From the NCBI GenBank assembly GCA_950295325.1, contig OX485803.1, positions 42,733,554 through 42,797,553 on the forward strand: a stretch of DNA of 64,000 nt, given 5' to 3'. Position 1 is the first letter of the stretch. Each line of letters starts with the position of its first letter. Below the pieces are notes generated by a model. It did not search any database. It saw only the letters and a program-made list of their open reading frames with translations, and was not told the DNA's origin. This DNA comes from Polytrichum commune (lineage: Eukaryota; Streptophyta; Polytrichopsida; Polytrichales; Polytrichaceae). Below, piece by piece: positions 46,713-59,156 of this stretch. The translations under genes were made by a program, and so were the position numbers.

Positions 46713-49700
46713 AACATACACAATTTTTTTAATATTATTATTTATTTTCTTATTAAATTCATTATATTCAGAGAAGGTCCACAAACACAAGTGAAATAAG
46801 GTACTCGCACCTATTCCCAACACTTTGGCAAGTATGGGTGCTTGAGTGATTGAACTTATGTGCAAATCATCTCGTTGGGTGAGCCTTTTAAGGTGGATTT
46901 GAGGGCCATATGATTCAATGTACTCTAATCGCGATTCATGTCTCGGTTCTTATGGAATTTTAGATCACAACGTTGTCAATCCCAATAAGGTAGGGGTGGC
47001 AATTTCCGTGCGGGTCCTAAAGTCGACTCCTATGTCGGAAGCACCTTTTTAGGTGCTTTTACCTGGGTTTACAAAAGCATCTATCAAGGTGCTTTTACCG
47101 TCCACAGTGCTCCCAACATTTCATTGGCTGCCAGCGGTCGGTTTTAGAAATCCACCCAGTGGATATATCACGTACTCTATGTGCGAGTGTTGGTCACTCT
47201 ACAAGGTTTCCTTTAAAATTTTGTAGGAAATCATAAACATGCCGGAAATTTTTGATTTTTTCATAGTTGCTCTTGCACTAGCTTTGCGGAGCGCTCAAAA
47301 TTTATAAAAAAATAATTTCAGCATCCCAACTAGGCACATCTGAAATTTGGACGGAAATAGCCACCCCTACCTTATAGGGATATCCGATGGCTTTGCCCAT
47401 CTAGATCACGCGTTACCTTTTACAAGGGGAAAATCAACTCTTTTTTGAAAAGCTTATTATCGCCTTCTCTTAGGCCTCATGGTTGTGAAGGTCGGCCGCA
47501 CAAAGCTTGGACTTGAGCTCAAGTTTTCAATGTTTGATGGGCCAAGGTGAAAGGATGTGGAACCTCATATGTGCCTCACATGATGGAGCTTTGGTTTCTC
47601 CTTATTTTGGATTGATTATCAAGTTCAAGCACAAACTTCAAATTGTAGTCATTTGACTTGATAATTATGTAAGTTTTAGTTTGTTCTTGAGTTTTGAGGG
47701 CTAACTTCCATATAGTTGGTGGTTGGTAGCTACAACTAGCAGCAACAATAACCAACAAACTAGTCAAGCATGTCATGGCTAGACTACAACGGTTGGCCAA
47801 CACTCCTAAACTGGGACACGGCTGGTATACACCCAAGTTGCTACTAGTTGAAAGTTTTTAATTCCAAAGGCACAATTTATGGAAAGGGGGAGCCAATCAA
47901 AATGGCCCATGGTTCCGAATAATGGGCTACCCTACATAAGGAATCACATTATGACTATGAATGACTATTCTAAGACAAGTTGACTCCGGAAATAAAGTCA
48001 GAAACCCATGATTAGTCTAGTGGTGTCAAATTGGAATGAATCGGTCCTCAATGTTGTAGGGGACTTTTTTCATTGGAGCCCCTTCATTCATGATGGATGA
48101 GTTTTTGTAGACGCATGAATCCCAAGCCTTCATCCAACATAGAAGCCTTGAAATAGTATGCAGCACGAGGTTACTTATTTTAGTTTATTTGACACTAAAT
48201 TTAGCTTTGAAGACCATGAATTATCCTACTCAAGGTCATTGGAGATGACTCAACAACAAACCTATAGGGGACCAAATTTCTATGTTGGGTGATTGAGAGA
48301 CACCCCTGTATACAAAATTCCCTCTCTCCACATATGAGTCATGTGTGCCCTCAAACACTTAAATCTATCTATAGCGCAACCACCATTTCAAGCTTGGAAT
48401 GGTGCCTAGTTGAGTAGGGCAACCCCATGAGAAACCTCCACTATCTTAGGCACATGTAAAGTTCTTAAATTCTTTATCCTTGGCCCACCAAATTTGGGAG
48501 TTTGAACTCAAGTTGTGTGTGGCAACCGCATGAGAAAATTGGGATCACACACAACACGCCACACTTGTATATGTGCCAAATCAATGGCATGTGTTATTCG
48601 GTTTTCATAATAATAATATTGTTATTATTATTATTAAATTACGTGAGGCAAAGCCCAAGCCGGCAAAGCATGACATGTGTGCACATACAACAAGTCTGCC
48701 ACATAGAAAACCGTGACGGAGGCAAGTGAGTGAAGGCTCCAACATAGGTAGGGCTATATGTCGTTCTACCATTTACTTTGGGTTTGTGAAATAGATCACA
48801 AGCCCATGACACATGACTTATTACGACAACCCTACGTTTCTCCTTGGTTGAATTTACTGTAAGTTGGAAGGGCTTGGGCTTCATGGCAACGTGATAAAGT
48901 CATCCATTGTCGTATGCAGATGGATGGAATGCAATAAAATTAGAGGATTGAATCATTCCAATGGGGTCTACCTCTATAAAACTAAGGTCTTGGATGTCAT
49001 TTGAAGTCAAATTGGTGATATATATATATATATATAGTCTCTTATACAAACCAAACACAATCTCATCACATTTTCACCGGATAAATGAATTCACAAAGAC
49101 TTGATTGGACTTCATGGCATCTATGTAAAGCCATCCATCGTGGATGAAGGGGCTCTAGCAAAGATAAACTACTTATACCTAATTTGATGACCAATTCATT
49201 CCAACATGAACCCGCTAGAGTGTTTCAGGGCTTTTAATGTGAGTTTTAAAGCCAAGTAGAATTTCTCATGATATAATAGAATGGCTCATTGCATACACTA
49301 ACTTTCACCTCCCAGTGGATGGGACCAATTTAACTAAACACCATGAAGCTTTATTTGAGCTTCATCTATGGCTTGGGGTCCGTGGTGTCTATGTAAACTC
49401 ATCCATTGTGGACGAAGGGGTTCAAATTATCTAATAATAGTCATCCACATACCGTAATAGTTTACTTAGACACCAAGAATCCTTGGCATGCATCTATGGG
49501 CTTGGGATTCGTGATGTCTATCTAAACTCATCCATCATGAATGTAGGGGCTTCGGTAAAAACAAGTCCCCTATAACATCGGGAGGCCAACTCATTCCAAC
49601 TGAACTCCACTAGACTAATTTGGGAGCAAATTACATCCAAGAAATAGTCAATTACATATTGCAATACAATTCACTATGGTTTCGCCTCCGTGGCAATGAA

Positions 49701-49768
49701 CAAGTTCACTTACTACACACCAAGAATCCCTACTACACTATTGTGTCTAACTAGTGTAAGTTGGGTTG
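46713..49768. other. Gene-empty stretch with short diverged repeats
   Basis: Words such as TCTATGTAAACTCATCCATTGTG and GGGGCTTCGGTAAAAACAAG recur near 49120, 49390 and 49520, and in reverse orientation near 48050-48120, suggesting an old, rearranged element. (TA)n lies at 49018-49036. Confidence 0.45.
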
Positions 49769-49851
49769 GGGCGAACCAACCGGTACACTTGTTCCTTGGA
49801 GGCAAGGGTTTAGACATCCAACAAGGAACGAGTGTATGGGTTGGTTCGCCC
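49769..49851. repeat. Hairpin with ~30-bp arms
   Basis: 49769-49798 (GGGCGAACCAACC, then ACTTGTTCCTTG) pairs with 49822-49851 with few mismatches across a 23-base loop. The size is similar to a plant miRNA precursor stem, but no evidence of transcription exists here. Confidence 0.75.
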
Positions 49852-50798
49852 AAATCTTTAAGTTGTTGTTTGGATCTACGCATTGCTATAACATTTTACT
49901 GAGAGCATTTCTTTTTTTATCCCAAGCAACATAAATAGTTAGTATGCACATCAAAAAATATGATAATCCTTCCTTAATACTAACAAAAGAAGAGTCTTGG
50001 TAAAAAAACTATAGCAACACGTAACTCCTAATGGTAACCCACATCAATTAGACCCAAATAGTGTAGCCGGAGTCTATGGCATGTCGTTATTTGTGTACAC
50101 GGCATATTCTCCTACAACTTTGCCTAGGACCGGGTGTCCTTTGGTAGGCACATGATGTCCTTCTATCAACTTGCGCCTCCACAATTTGCTAAAGCAAAAA
50201 TTTTAATGCACAATCAATTGATGCACCATTTGTGGCACTACTATTGACAAATACAAGCCCATATGCACATGCTGTGGGGAGTCAAAACTAATCCCTAAAT
50301 CGGGGCCAAAATTCCCAACTTAGTCTAGTACATTGAATTGGGATCTGTGTGAACATATGTCCAAGTTATCGTGTACGTGCATATATACCTCTCATCAATT
50401 CGGTAGAAACATTTGACCTCTATTAGTTTGTTGCCAATTCATCTCAAATAAGCTTAAGTAGACTAATTTCAAAGTCAAATCAACTTAAGATAGTAACATA
50501 TGGGCTTCATACTATTTCACCGCTTTTATGTTGGATGAATGAGAGGTACGTTCATTTACGATAAATTCCGTCTCTCTCAAGTGGATGACCCATTTTTACA
50601 GCGCCTTCCCTCCCCTCTCCGATAATGTGTTGGGAAACAAAATCCTTTTTCTTTTAGTTGTTTCGTTACATGTCGTATATGTATATCAAACTATACACAA
50701 AGATATCTTGCAACGATCTCATGTGACTTTGATGATATTGAATTTGAATAATGGCATATGGCGACATCTAATGATTGATAGCCTTATGTGCATGTTTG

Positions 50799-51288
50799 TA
50801 AGGGCCGCTCCGCACTATGGCCGAAGGTCGAGAGGCTGTTGAATTCCACCAATCAGATTGCAGAAAACCAAGATTTCAACCTCTTGACCCTTCACACTAG
50901 AGGCCAAAGTCCAAGGCCGTCGCTCTCCAAAATGTCTACATGGCAGTGTTTTTTGACCAAGGCGACGGACTCTCAAAGGAAGTTTGGGTTGGACAAGAAT
51001 GGAGACCCAAATTATGGTCGATTTTTTTCCATAAAAAAATCAAAAACTGACAAGATCTCAGCCATTAGATTGGAGGGGTTGTTTTGGGCAGGGAATAAAG
51101 TGGGATGCTCCTTCTTCCTTTGAACTTTGGGCTTGGCCTTTAGAGGCTTCACACTATGCCCGCCCAAAGGCTCCGATTCCTATATTTTATTGGCTATTTT
51201 CAAACCATTTCTTTGGACTCTCAACAAAGTTTGGCCATTCAATCCCACGGCCTCTTGACTTGGATGGCCACAATGTAAAGCAACCCTA
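50799..51288. mobile_element. 490-bp TIR element
   Basis: Left end TAAGGGCCGCTCCGCACTAT and right end CACAATGTAAAGCAACCCTA are imperfect inverted repeats, and GAGGCTGT/GCCTCTTG continues inward. TA lies at both termini. Same TIR type as 46135-46712. The open frame 50788-51123 crosses its end and looks accidental. Confidence 0.65.
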
Positions 51289-52980
51289 AGGTGTGTGGGT
51301 TGGTGCTACTCGGTTGCTTTTCTTAAAAAGGCACCTATATTTGAACGGTGTTGGGTTAGGTGTGGATACAAGAACATACGCCATTGATTCACATGTTCAA
51401 AAGAGTTTAGACTAAACTTTTATATTTTATCAACTATTGTACATTTGATAGTCGACATGATTGGGGGAACATGTGTATCCTTTAAGGAATGAACACACAT
51501 GCACTTCCAATAATCATAACTAAATCAAGGGTTGTTCAAATTTTAATCTAATATTTGTTGATGTTTCGTAATATATTTGTTAGTGTAGTTGCTTTTTGTA
51601 TCGATTACAAGACATAAGTTTGATCAAAAGAAGATGGAGAACAAGAATAATTATCCAAAGAACACATGCACACCTTGGGGTGTTTACTCAACTACTCAAA
51701 GGGGTTGTGGTTGTGGTTGTGGTTGTGGCTTGGGTACACTTTCAACCACAATGAAGGACTTTATAGTTCACACACAAGGTGTAATGTAAGATGGGTGCAA
51801 ACATGGTAAAGTGGACCAAAATAGTGCTCCAGTAAACTAAAAACATTTTTTGTTGCGGGGGGGGGGGGGGGGGGTCAAAGGCCTAAAATTAATGACAAAG
51901 TGTCGTTTGAATTGGAGTTTTTTTTTTCATGATGACCTTTATTGTTGTGTTAAATATTCAAATGAGAATATCAAGTTGAGATCTTCAAAAAAATTTATTA
52001 AAAATGATGCTCAAAAGCAAATGGTTGAATTTGGTTTTGGATGTTAATTATTTTTCATGACTTGAACTATTTTTAAGTTTGATTTTTTTTTTCATATTCC
52101 TTGCATTCATTATTTACTTGAGGGCATCTTCACAAAACTTTGTAGAAAACCATCAATTTCATGTTATTTTATTTTATTTTAATAAACAAATTCTAGACAA
52201 TTGCTTGTTCAATACGCCTACTTGCACACCACTTGCAACATCTTCTAAAAATGTAGACTTTTCTTGAAATTTTTTTTGTCGTCGTATATTGCTTGGCTTT
52301 GTAGGTCAATATGTTTTCAAAATGCCCATGTTTTGTTCTTAATGAGTTCAATTCGACTTGGGGGGTCAAAGACCTTATTGTGACCGAGAGTAACTTAGTT
52401 AGTTGTCACTTGGAAGGTTAGGCCACAAATGGGCATTATTTCTTGATTTTCACTCAGGTTATGTTGGTTTAGCCATGTTGGTTGTATTTTGGTTCCTTTC
52501 TTGCAATTGGATTTTCAAAATGTGCCAAAGAAATAAAATGTTGTTGATTTTTTTTCTTCCGAAAAATCAAAGTTAGTACATAGTTTAGTTACTTTCACTC
52601 AACACTCAGCAAGGATTAGGAGTTGTCCACTTCACCGTGCTTGCACCCAACTAGCTTACTTTTGTTACTTATTTAATCATACGTCTATATTTGAGTGATA
52701 TGTTGTAAGATGTGGATCTAAGAACATACCTCAGAAATACACATGTTTGAAAGAGAGTGGACTATGTGGCACTCAAATTTTGTAAATTCTTGGAGGTTTA
52801 GTGGTCAACATCATTGAGGGGCGTCTGTGATCATTTCGTAAGGAAGAAAATCTGCACTTTGATAACGTATTAATTATCAAGTAAGTTATTCATGGAAGCT
52901 CCAGATGTTATGAGGAAAATAGTTGAGTCTTTGATTTGGAATTACTAGTCATTCATTAAGTCTGTATTTCATATCCTAGA

Positions 52981-53131
52981 ATCATAACATCATTCAGATC
53001 CATAATAGTATTATGTGGGAGTGACAATATACCACAAAATATTCCCCACATTTAGTACAAATATGGGGAATATTCCGGAGAATACTGTTAGTCCCACAAA
53101 ACATTGTTATGGATCTAAATAATGTTATGAT
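52981..53131. repeat. Imperfect ~150-bp foldback
   Basis: Arms 52981-53052 and 53060-53131 are largely complementary (ATCATAACAT, AGATCCATAA, TATTCCCCA blocks) around a very short loop. It could be a small MITE or an miRNA-like foldback. Confidence 0.75.
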
Positions 53132-54959
53132 AAGTGGGTGCAAATCCACAAATGAAACAAACCCAAAGAAGGTAAACTAAAACCATCGCAACTAGAAGCA
53201 GGCGCGTAGAACGAGAGAGAGTTGTGATTGTGGTTGTCAATAGTGCACCTTATCCATCATTCCCCTTATAAAAGAGAGCAAAGAAACCAACCTTCAATTA
53301 TCAATCACCATGGTTATTGTTGTATGTAAACATCCCTTATATCACAAGCGATGTATTTGTCATTATAAAATGCTAGATTGAGTTGATGTGAATAGGAGCT
53401 ACCAAATATAGAGAGGTTGTACATGTTTTTAGTAGCCCGCCCACTTCTCCAAAGATAATAAACACACAATAAGTGTGAGATGTTTCTCTCATATCCAAAA
53501 GGAAGCCATAGCCGATTCTATCGAAATGTGAAGGACTCACATAAATTTCTCACTCTTTATTAAAGTGGTCTTCATTGTACTATATGGAAACACAAAAATG
53601 ACATTCTCTTTAATTCTATCCACTAGCAAGAGGAGAAAACACTCAATAGATTGTTTGGGTTGCCCTCCTTGAATATGGGAGAATTGAGTGGACAAAGACC
53701 CTTACCGATTTTGAGAAAGCTTAGATGTTGCTCACCATGATGTTCTTACGAAGTTTGATAGGATTTGGTGTGTTAAAAGTCTTACTGCCACTAGAAGCAA
53801 TCTAGTGATCACTTGAAATGTCAAGCCCAAAATGGACATGATCACTTAATGCCCCGCTTGCCGTTGGTGGGTTCTTTTTTCCGGCGGTAGTTGTACTTTG
53901 GTTACCTTCTACAATTGAATGCGTTCAATTTGTACCCGAAAAAAGCTTTAAAAAGCAAAGAATCTCTCTCTTCAAGGGCCGTGTAGATATCATATTAAAT
54001 GATATCATTATGAGGGTTCCCTTCCTTTTTAAATGATCACATATATACTTCCGGCCCTTATTGTGTTGACTATATTGGTTTTAGAATAAATAACAAATGT
54101 TTAGCACATAGTCAACCCATCTTTTAAAAACATGTGTCTTTCCGTGTCCAATTCTTAGATTCGCACCTAAACACATGTCACTCAAATGTACGTGTATATG
54201 ATTGATAATATAAGTGGCTGACTTCGGTCCACTTATCTTACAAGGTAGCCCACATGGTGGTGACTAATGTTTTGATTTATTTTGTTTGCCACTCAAGCCA
54301 AGCAAGATAGAATCTTGTAACTTAAGATGATTTCATCACTCGGGGGGTGACCGGTCAAAAAGTAGAAACCACGTGAGAACAACTATAGGGTGCTTTTGAT
54401 TCATTGGCAAGAAAAATTATAGAAACTTTGGATCTACCAAGCCTACTTAAATTGTGAAACATGTGATTATATATAATTTAGCATAAGGTAAAAACCCCCC
54501 ACTTTGGGTTTGAGGTAGAAAGAAATTAGTATGACAAAAAGATAAAGGGTTTGAAAAAAAGTAGAATGAGATTTTCACATAGAATATATGCAAAATGGAT
54601 GAAAACTAAACGACTAGGTTATGATGTGTACACTCTTGTTTCACCAATAGATAGCAACATGTATATACACCATGCCATATTGGAGTCTTTAGTTTGCCTT
54701 CATACGGAACAAGTAAATCAAAATTTTATAAGTAATTTAGCATCATTTGAAATAGCATAGGTTTTCTTTTATGATCACCTATAGGGTGTTGAATATTTGG
54801 TGAAGTTGTTGTTTTTTTTCCCCTACTTAAAGGGTTCCCTAAAATCCATATGAGGAGGTAAATAGCCTCCTATAAAAATACCCTTTGTACGCACATGGTT
54901 ACATAATACAAGAGGGAGTGACCCCCCCCCCCCCCCACCCACTTTCATCACCACACAAA

Positions 54960-55070
54960 CCAATGAACAGGGAGAACCGACCTCTAGTTATAGATGAACC
55001 AATTGAGTTTGAGGGACTGATCACACCAGCCACTTATGGCACCATTCATCACCATCTCCGGTTGTAACAA
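54960..55070. mobile_element. Partial hAT-like MITE
   Basis: CAATGAACAGGGAGAACCGA followed by GATGAACCAATTGAGTTTGA matches the first ~70 bp of the family; the rest is different sequence. Confidence 0.55.
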
Positions 55071-55989
55071 TGTGAAAAGTGGTGGGCCAACCCTCAACAA
55101 TTAGCATTTGGGGTTAAAATTGTTGACCACATTGATTGTCTAGTATTGTTGCTAGTGTGTTTTGTGTAATATAACATCTAACACACATCTAATTGAAACA
55201 TGTGAAACCCCTCTTTTAGTTTTTTCAAAGATAGCGAGCCATTATTTAGAGTTCTGAGCTACATAGGTGAGTATGAAACCAAGGGGACTCTTGAGCATAG
55301 TAGGATGAATGGGCCCACATTCATGTACATGGAAAATCACCAATGTTTATTTTTCTTTTTAGTAAGTAAGAACTGATGATGGTGTATGCAAAGTGGTGTT
55401 AGTCACGGACCAAATTGGATTATGCACATGACTAAATATAAGCATTCCAATGAATAGTCCACCTTGAGATTATTTTTCCTTCTAGTGTGAAACACACTTT
55501 ACTAGGCGGGTGTATCAATGTCAATTTTGTCGTGGTACCATTTTCCTTAGACCAATCAACAATTTTGCCCCCATAGTTAACATTTAAGTATATTTGGATA
55601 AACCATTTTTCCAAAAATAATAAGGGATATGCACTTGTGGAGACAAAAACATCAAATAACAACAACAAAAGTAAGAACACAATAACCACAACTTCAAATG
55701 TATGTATTCCATGCTTGCCGACCATCATATTTGTCTAGATTTGCGATCTAGTGTATGTTAGATTGGCGGTAGGAATTGTTCAAAATTCATGCATAAATCC
55801 AAATATACTCAAATCCTAGTTTAATGTACCTCTTCTCAAACCTTGTGCCCAATTGCATGTGCTTAGAGTTACCCTTTCATTTAGTAGGACCTTTTGTTGG
55901 GAGTCGGTCCCCTATAAATCTTCATCGCTAGTTTTGCATACAAAACCAATATTCCCTACCACTTGTGGTGCATGCTCAAAGATAGTGTT

Positions 55990-56215
55990 TGAATATGGAT
56001 GAAAGAGCAACCTATCTCGAGTTCATGGAAGGCCAAACTCATTTTAGCACTTCTTGACATGCCAAAATCACTTTGACCCTCAATGAACTGAAAACTTCTG
56101 AGGATGCACCCTCACTATCTCCAAGCACGCACCAAAAACTTCCAAACACATGTAAGATCTTCTATGCAAAACAACGAACTCCCGACTAAAATATCATGTT
56201 GAGTTACAGGGTAAT
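55990..56215. mobile_element. Diverged relative of the 33-kb foldback
   Basis: GCCAAACTCATTTTAGCAC, CTCAATGAACTGAAAACTTC, AACGAACTCCCGACTAAAAT and GAGTTACAGGGTAATTCT follow in the same order as the corresponding blocks in the right half of 33032-33370. It is strongly diverged and no longer symmetrical. Confidence 0.55.
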
Positions 56216-57743
56216 TCTAGTAAACCATAATTCCCCCTATAAGTAGGACATGGTTATCGCATTCGACGTCTTCCCCAAAAAACCACCCAAAAAAGGAAGC
56301 CCCTTACTTACTCATATTTTCAAGAGTTTCTCAAACAAGTGATCACTCATTGACTATTTTCTCAAAGATGGGTGCACAACAATGGTCATTTGAAATTCTA
56401 GTTGAAAGGAGTAGGAGGACCTTTGCGAAGTTGATGATGTCACCAACTTTTTTTTGAAAGAGTTCCAGTTTAAAATATGCAACCGTGATGATACCAAGAA
56501 CTGAGTCATTACAAGAAAAGAAAAGAAAAGAAAAGAAAAACCAACGTCGGGCAATCTGATGTGAATTTGAACCCGTTGACCCAAGTCACTCCAAGAGAAA
56601 ACTCACCAAAGAAAGCACCCACTTTGCTCATATTTTCAGGAGCTTCCCATCGAGCAGTCATTGATCACCACACTCTCAAATATGAATGCACAATGACGAT
56701 TGTTTGAAGTTCTAATCGAAAGGAGTCGGAGAACCTTCACAAAGTTGACGACGTCATATATCAGCCTTTCTTGGGGAGGAGGGGACTCCAGTTTACTACT
56801 GTAGGGTGTTGTCTGGTTCGACACGAAATGCTAAACTTCTTGCAAGAAATCTGCCACTTGTCAGTTTCAAATTGATGAAGACATCGTGAAATCTTACATG
56901 GAAATCACCTCTTGACACTCAAAGTGTTCAACCATGCATCACTCTATCTGCAATGTGATACCTGTTAACTGACTCCCAGGAGAAACCTACTAAAGGAAGA
57001 GCCTATACTTTGATCAGGTTTTCAAGAGCTTCCGAACAAGGGGCCATACATCACCTGATTCTCAAAGACGAGTGCGCAACAAGGCACGTTTAAAGATCTA
57101 GTTAACATGAGTGTGAGCACCTTCCTGAACTTGATGGCGCATGACATGCCATTTCGAGAGTTTCGGGCTTCTCTCGAGGGTTTTAGATTCGCATGTGATT
57201 CACGCAACTTTAACGTGCAAAAGAAGGTCAAACACTACACTGTGTATGGTAGTGAGTGTCACGTACACCTCGAATGAGGGTATAGTGACACATATTATGC
57301 ATGTGACATTAAATATTATCATAAATGTGTGTAGTCAACATACTCATTCCTGGATATTAGTGATAACGTGCACTTGACCACCAAGTGTCATGAGGTGACA
57401 CTAACGATGAAGTTGTTGGTCATTAGTGTAACCTAGCATACGTCTCAAAAGAGGGTATAATGACACATATTATGCTTGTGACATTGAATACCATAAACAG
57501 TGTAGTCAACATACTCATTCCTGGATATTAGTGATAACGTGCACTTGACCACCAAGTGCCATGAGGTAACACTAATGGTGAGGTTGTTGATCATTAGTGT
57601 AACCTAGCATACGCCTCAAAAGAGGGTAAAGTGACACGTATTACACATGTGACACTAAATTCCATAAACATTGTAGTCAACGTACTCATCCCAAGATATT
57701 AGTGATGAAGTGCACTTGACCACCAAGTTCCATGAGGTGACAC

Positions 57744-57969
57744 TTATGTGCAGGAAGAACCGTCGGTTAGTTGCAGATGAACCGGTTAAGTTCGAGAAAT
57801 AATTGGTTAAAGTTCAAGACTTCAGGAAATTTACCGATCGTTTTAGATGAATCTATAGAATATACCTCAAATGAATGAAAGAAAAACCGGAAGATGTCAA
57901 CATGTATTTGGTTGGATTTAGAATCACTACGATCTTGACCGACTATGCCCAAAGACTTCCCGGGCACTG
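57744..57969. mobile_element. hAT-like MITE, 226 bp, inserted in the 171-bp array
   Basis: Same family (AACCGGTTAAGTTCGAG, ATCTTGACCGACTATGCC), 226 bp long, flanked by a perfect 8-bp duplication GGTGACAC at 57736-57743 and 57970-57977. The target is part of the tandem-repeat unit, so it inserted after the array formed. Confidence 0.85.
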
Positions 57970-58033
57970 GGTGACACTAACCATGAAGTTGGTCATTAGC
58001 GTAACTCAACAGATGCCTCAAAAGAGGGTAAAG

Positions 58034-58148
58034 TCTATAGAATATACCTCAAATGAATGAAAGCAAAACTGAAAGATGTCAACATGTAACCGGTTGGATT
58101 TAGAATCACTAGGATCTTGATGCCCAAAGACTTCTCGGGCACTGGGTG
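58034..58148. mobile_element. Partial hAT-like MITE
   Basis: Second half of the family (CTATAGAATATACCTCAAAT through ACTTCTCGGGCACTGGG). Its flanks are tandem-array sequence, so it looks like a copy or unequal-exchange product of the 57744 insertion. Confidence 0.65.
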
Positions 58149-58262
58149 ACACTAACCGTGAAGTTGTTGGTCATTAGTTTAACCCAGCACATGCCTCAAA
58201 TGAGGGTAAAGTGACACACATATTGCACATGTGACACCAAATACCATAAATGGTGCATGTAG

Positions 58263-59156
58263 TTGTGTACGGGGTGAATCCAGTGACCACGTGTTTCAGC
58301 GGCCTGACCCTTGAATGAAGCTCTAAAGAGATTCAGCTTTTGGGAAGTCAACGGCTCAACACCTTCCCACAAATTTGAGCAATGTTTGAAACTTTGAACT
58401 TTGCATACAAAATCCTACAGACAGCTAGGATAGCCTTTGGTATGTATGATGATCGTACTTTTTTGGAAGTGGGTGTTCCTCAACGACAGTATTCTCAAAG
58501 TTCCTGAAACATCGTCGATGGGTCAATTTTGTGTCTGCCTTAGTGGCTCGCTCTGTGAATTCCCCACAAATGCTTTTGAAGATTATTGACAATTCTGGGG
58601 ATCGATCCAATGGAGTTTGATTTCAATCATCTCTGGCTCCATACAATTGCGCCGTGAGGATCACGTGTTCAAATTAGGGTTACAGCTAAGTAAGCAGCTA
58701 ATCGATACAAGCTTGTACAATTCCCCATCTGGATTCTGAAGACTATCAAAAATGTTCAGAGAGACGCAGAGAATCCAATTCTTGGGTTCCCAAAATACAT
58801 TGGTAGTTTCTGTTCGATCTATCCTGCTCGCCAATCCAAGCAGCTACCTAATTATCATTACAAGCTTGATGAGCTCCCGTTTCTTCTACAGCCACGGAAT
58901 GAATGGTCACTGGTGTTGTCCAACATTTGATCACCCGAAAGCTTACGTCTCCAAGGGCAACAACAATTTGCAATCTGCCGTATGATCATCTGGGAAATGG
59001 TCGTATGAGAAGAAGTAAAGACACACAAATCCTTTGAGTCAAATCAATCAATTGGCCATAGCCAAATTGTCTGTCTGTCTGTCTGTGTCTGTTTGGCTCC
59101 CTTATATTGGAGTTCAGTGCTCACCGAAGAATCAAAAACATCAATAGTTTGCTTGC
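58263..59156. other. Downstream flank of the F-box/kelch gene
   Basis: No coding region recognised. It has a (GTCT)n-like stretch near 59071-59090. The 3' untranslated region of the gene should start at 59156 going left, but no poly(A) signal could be assigned. Confidence 0.4.

Larger units (their letters stand above)
51289..55989. other. Gene-empty stretch
   Basis: Besides the foldback at 52981 and the partial MITE at 54960 it contains a (GGTTGT)n run (51704-51730), G18 at 51857-51874, a C-run at 54922-54935, and dispersed-family fragments near 51300, 52680 and 54110. No gene recognised. Confidence 0.45.
57241..58262. repeat. 171-bp tandem repeat array, interrupted by MITEs
   Basis: GTAGTCAAC occurs at 57331, 57502 and 57673, a spacing of exactly 171, within three long units (landmarks GATATTAGTGATAACGTGCA and CACTTGACCACCAAGTG). 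Partial units continue at 57970-58033 and 58149-58262 after the MITE insertions. A diverged single unit lies at 62430-62630. Confidence 0.88.
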
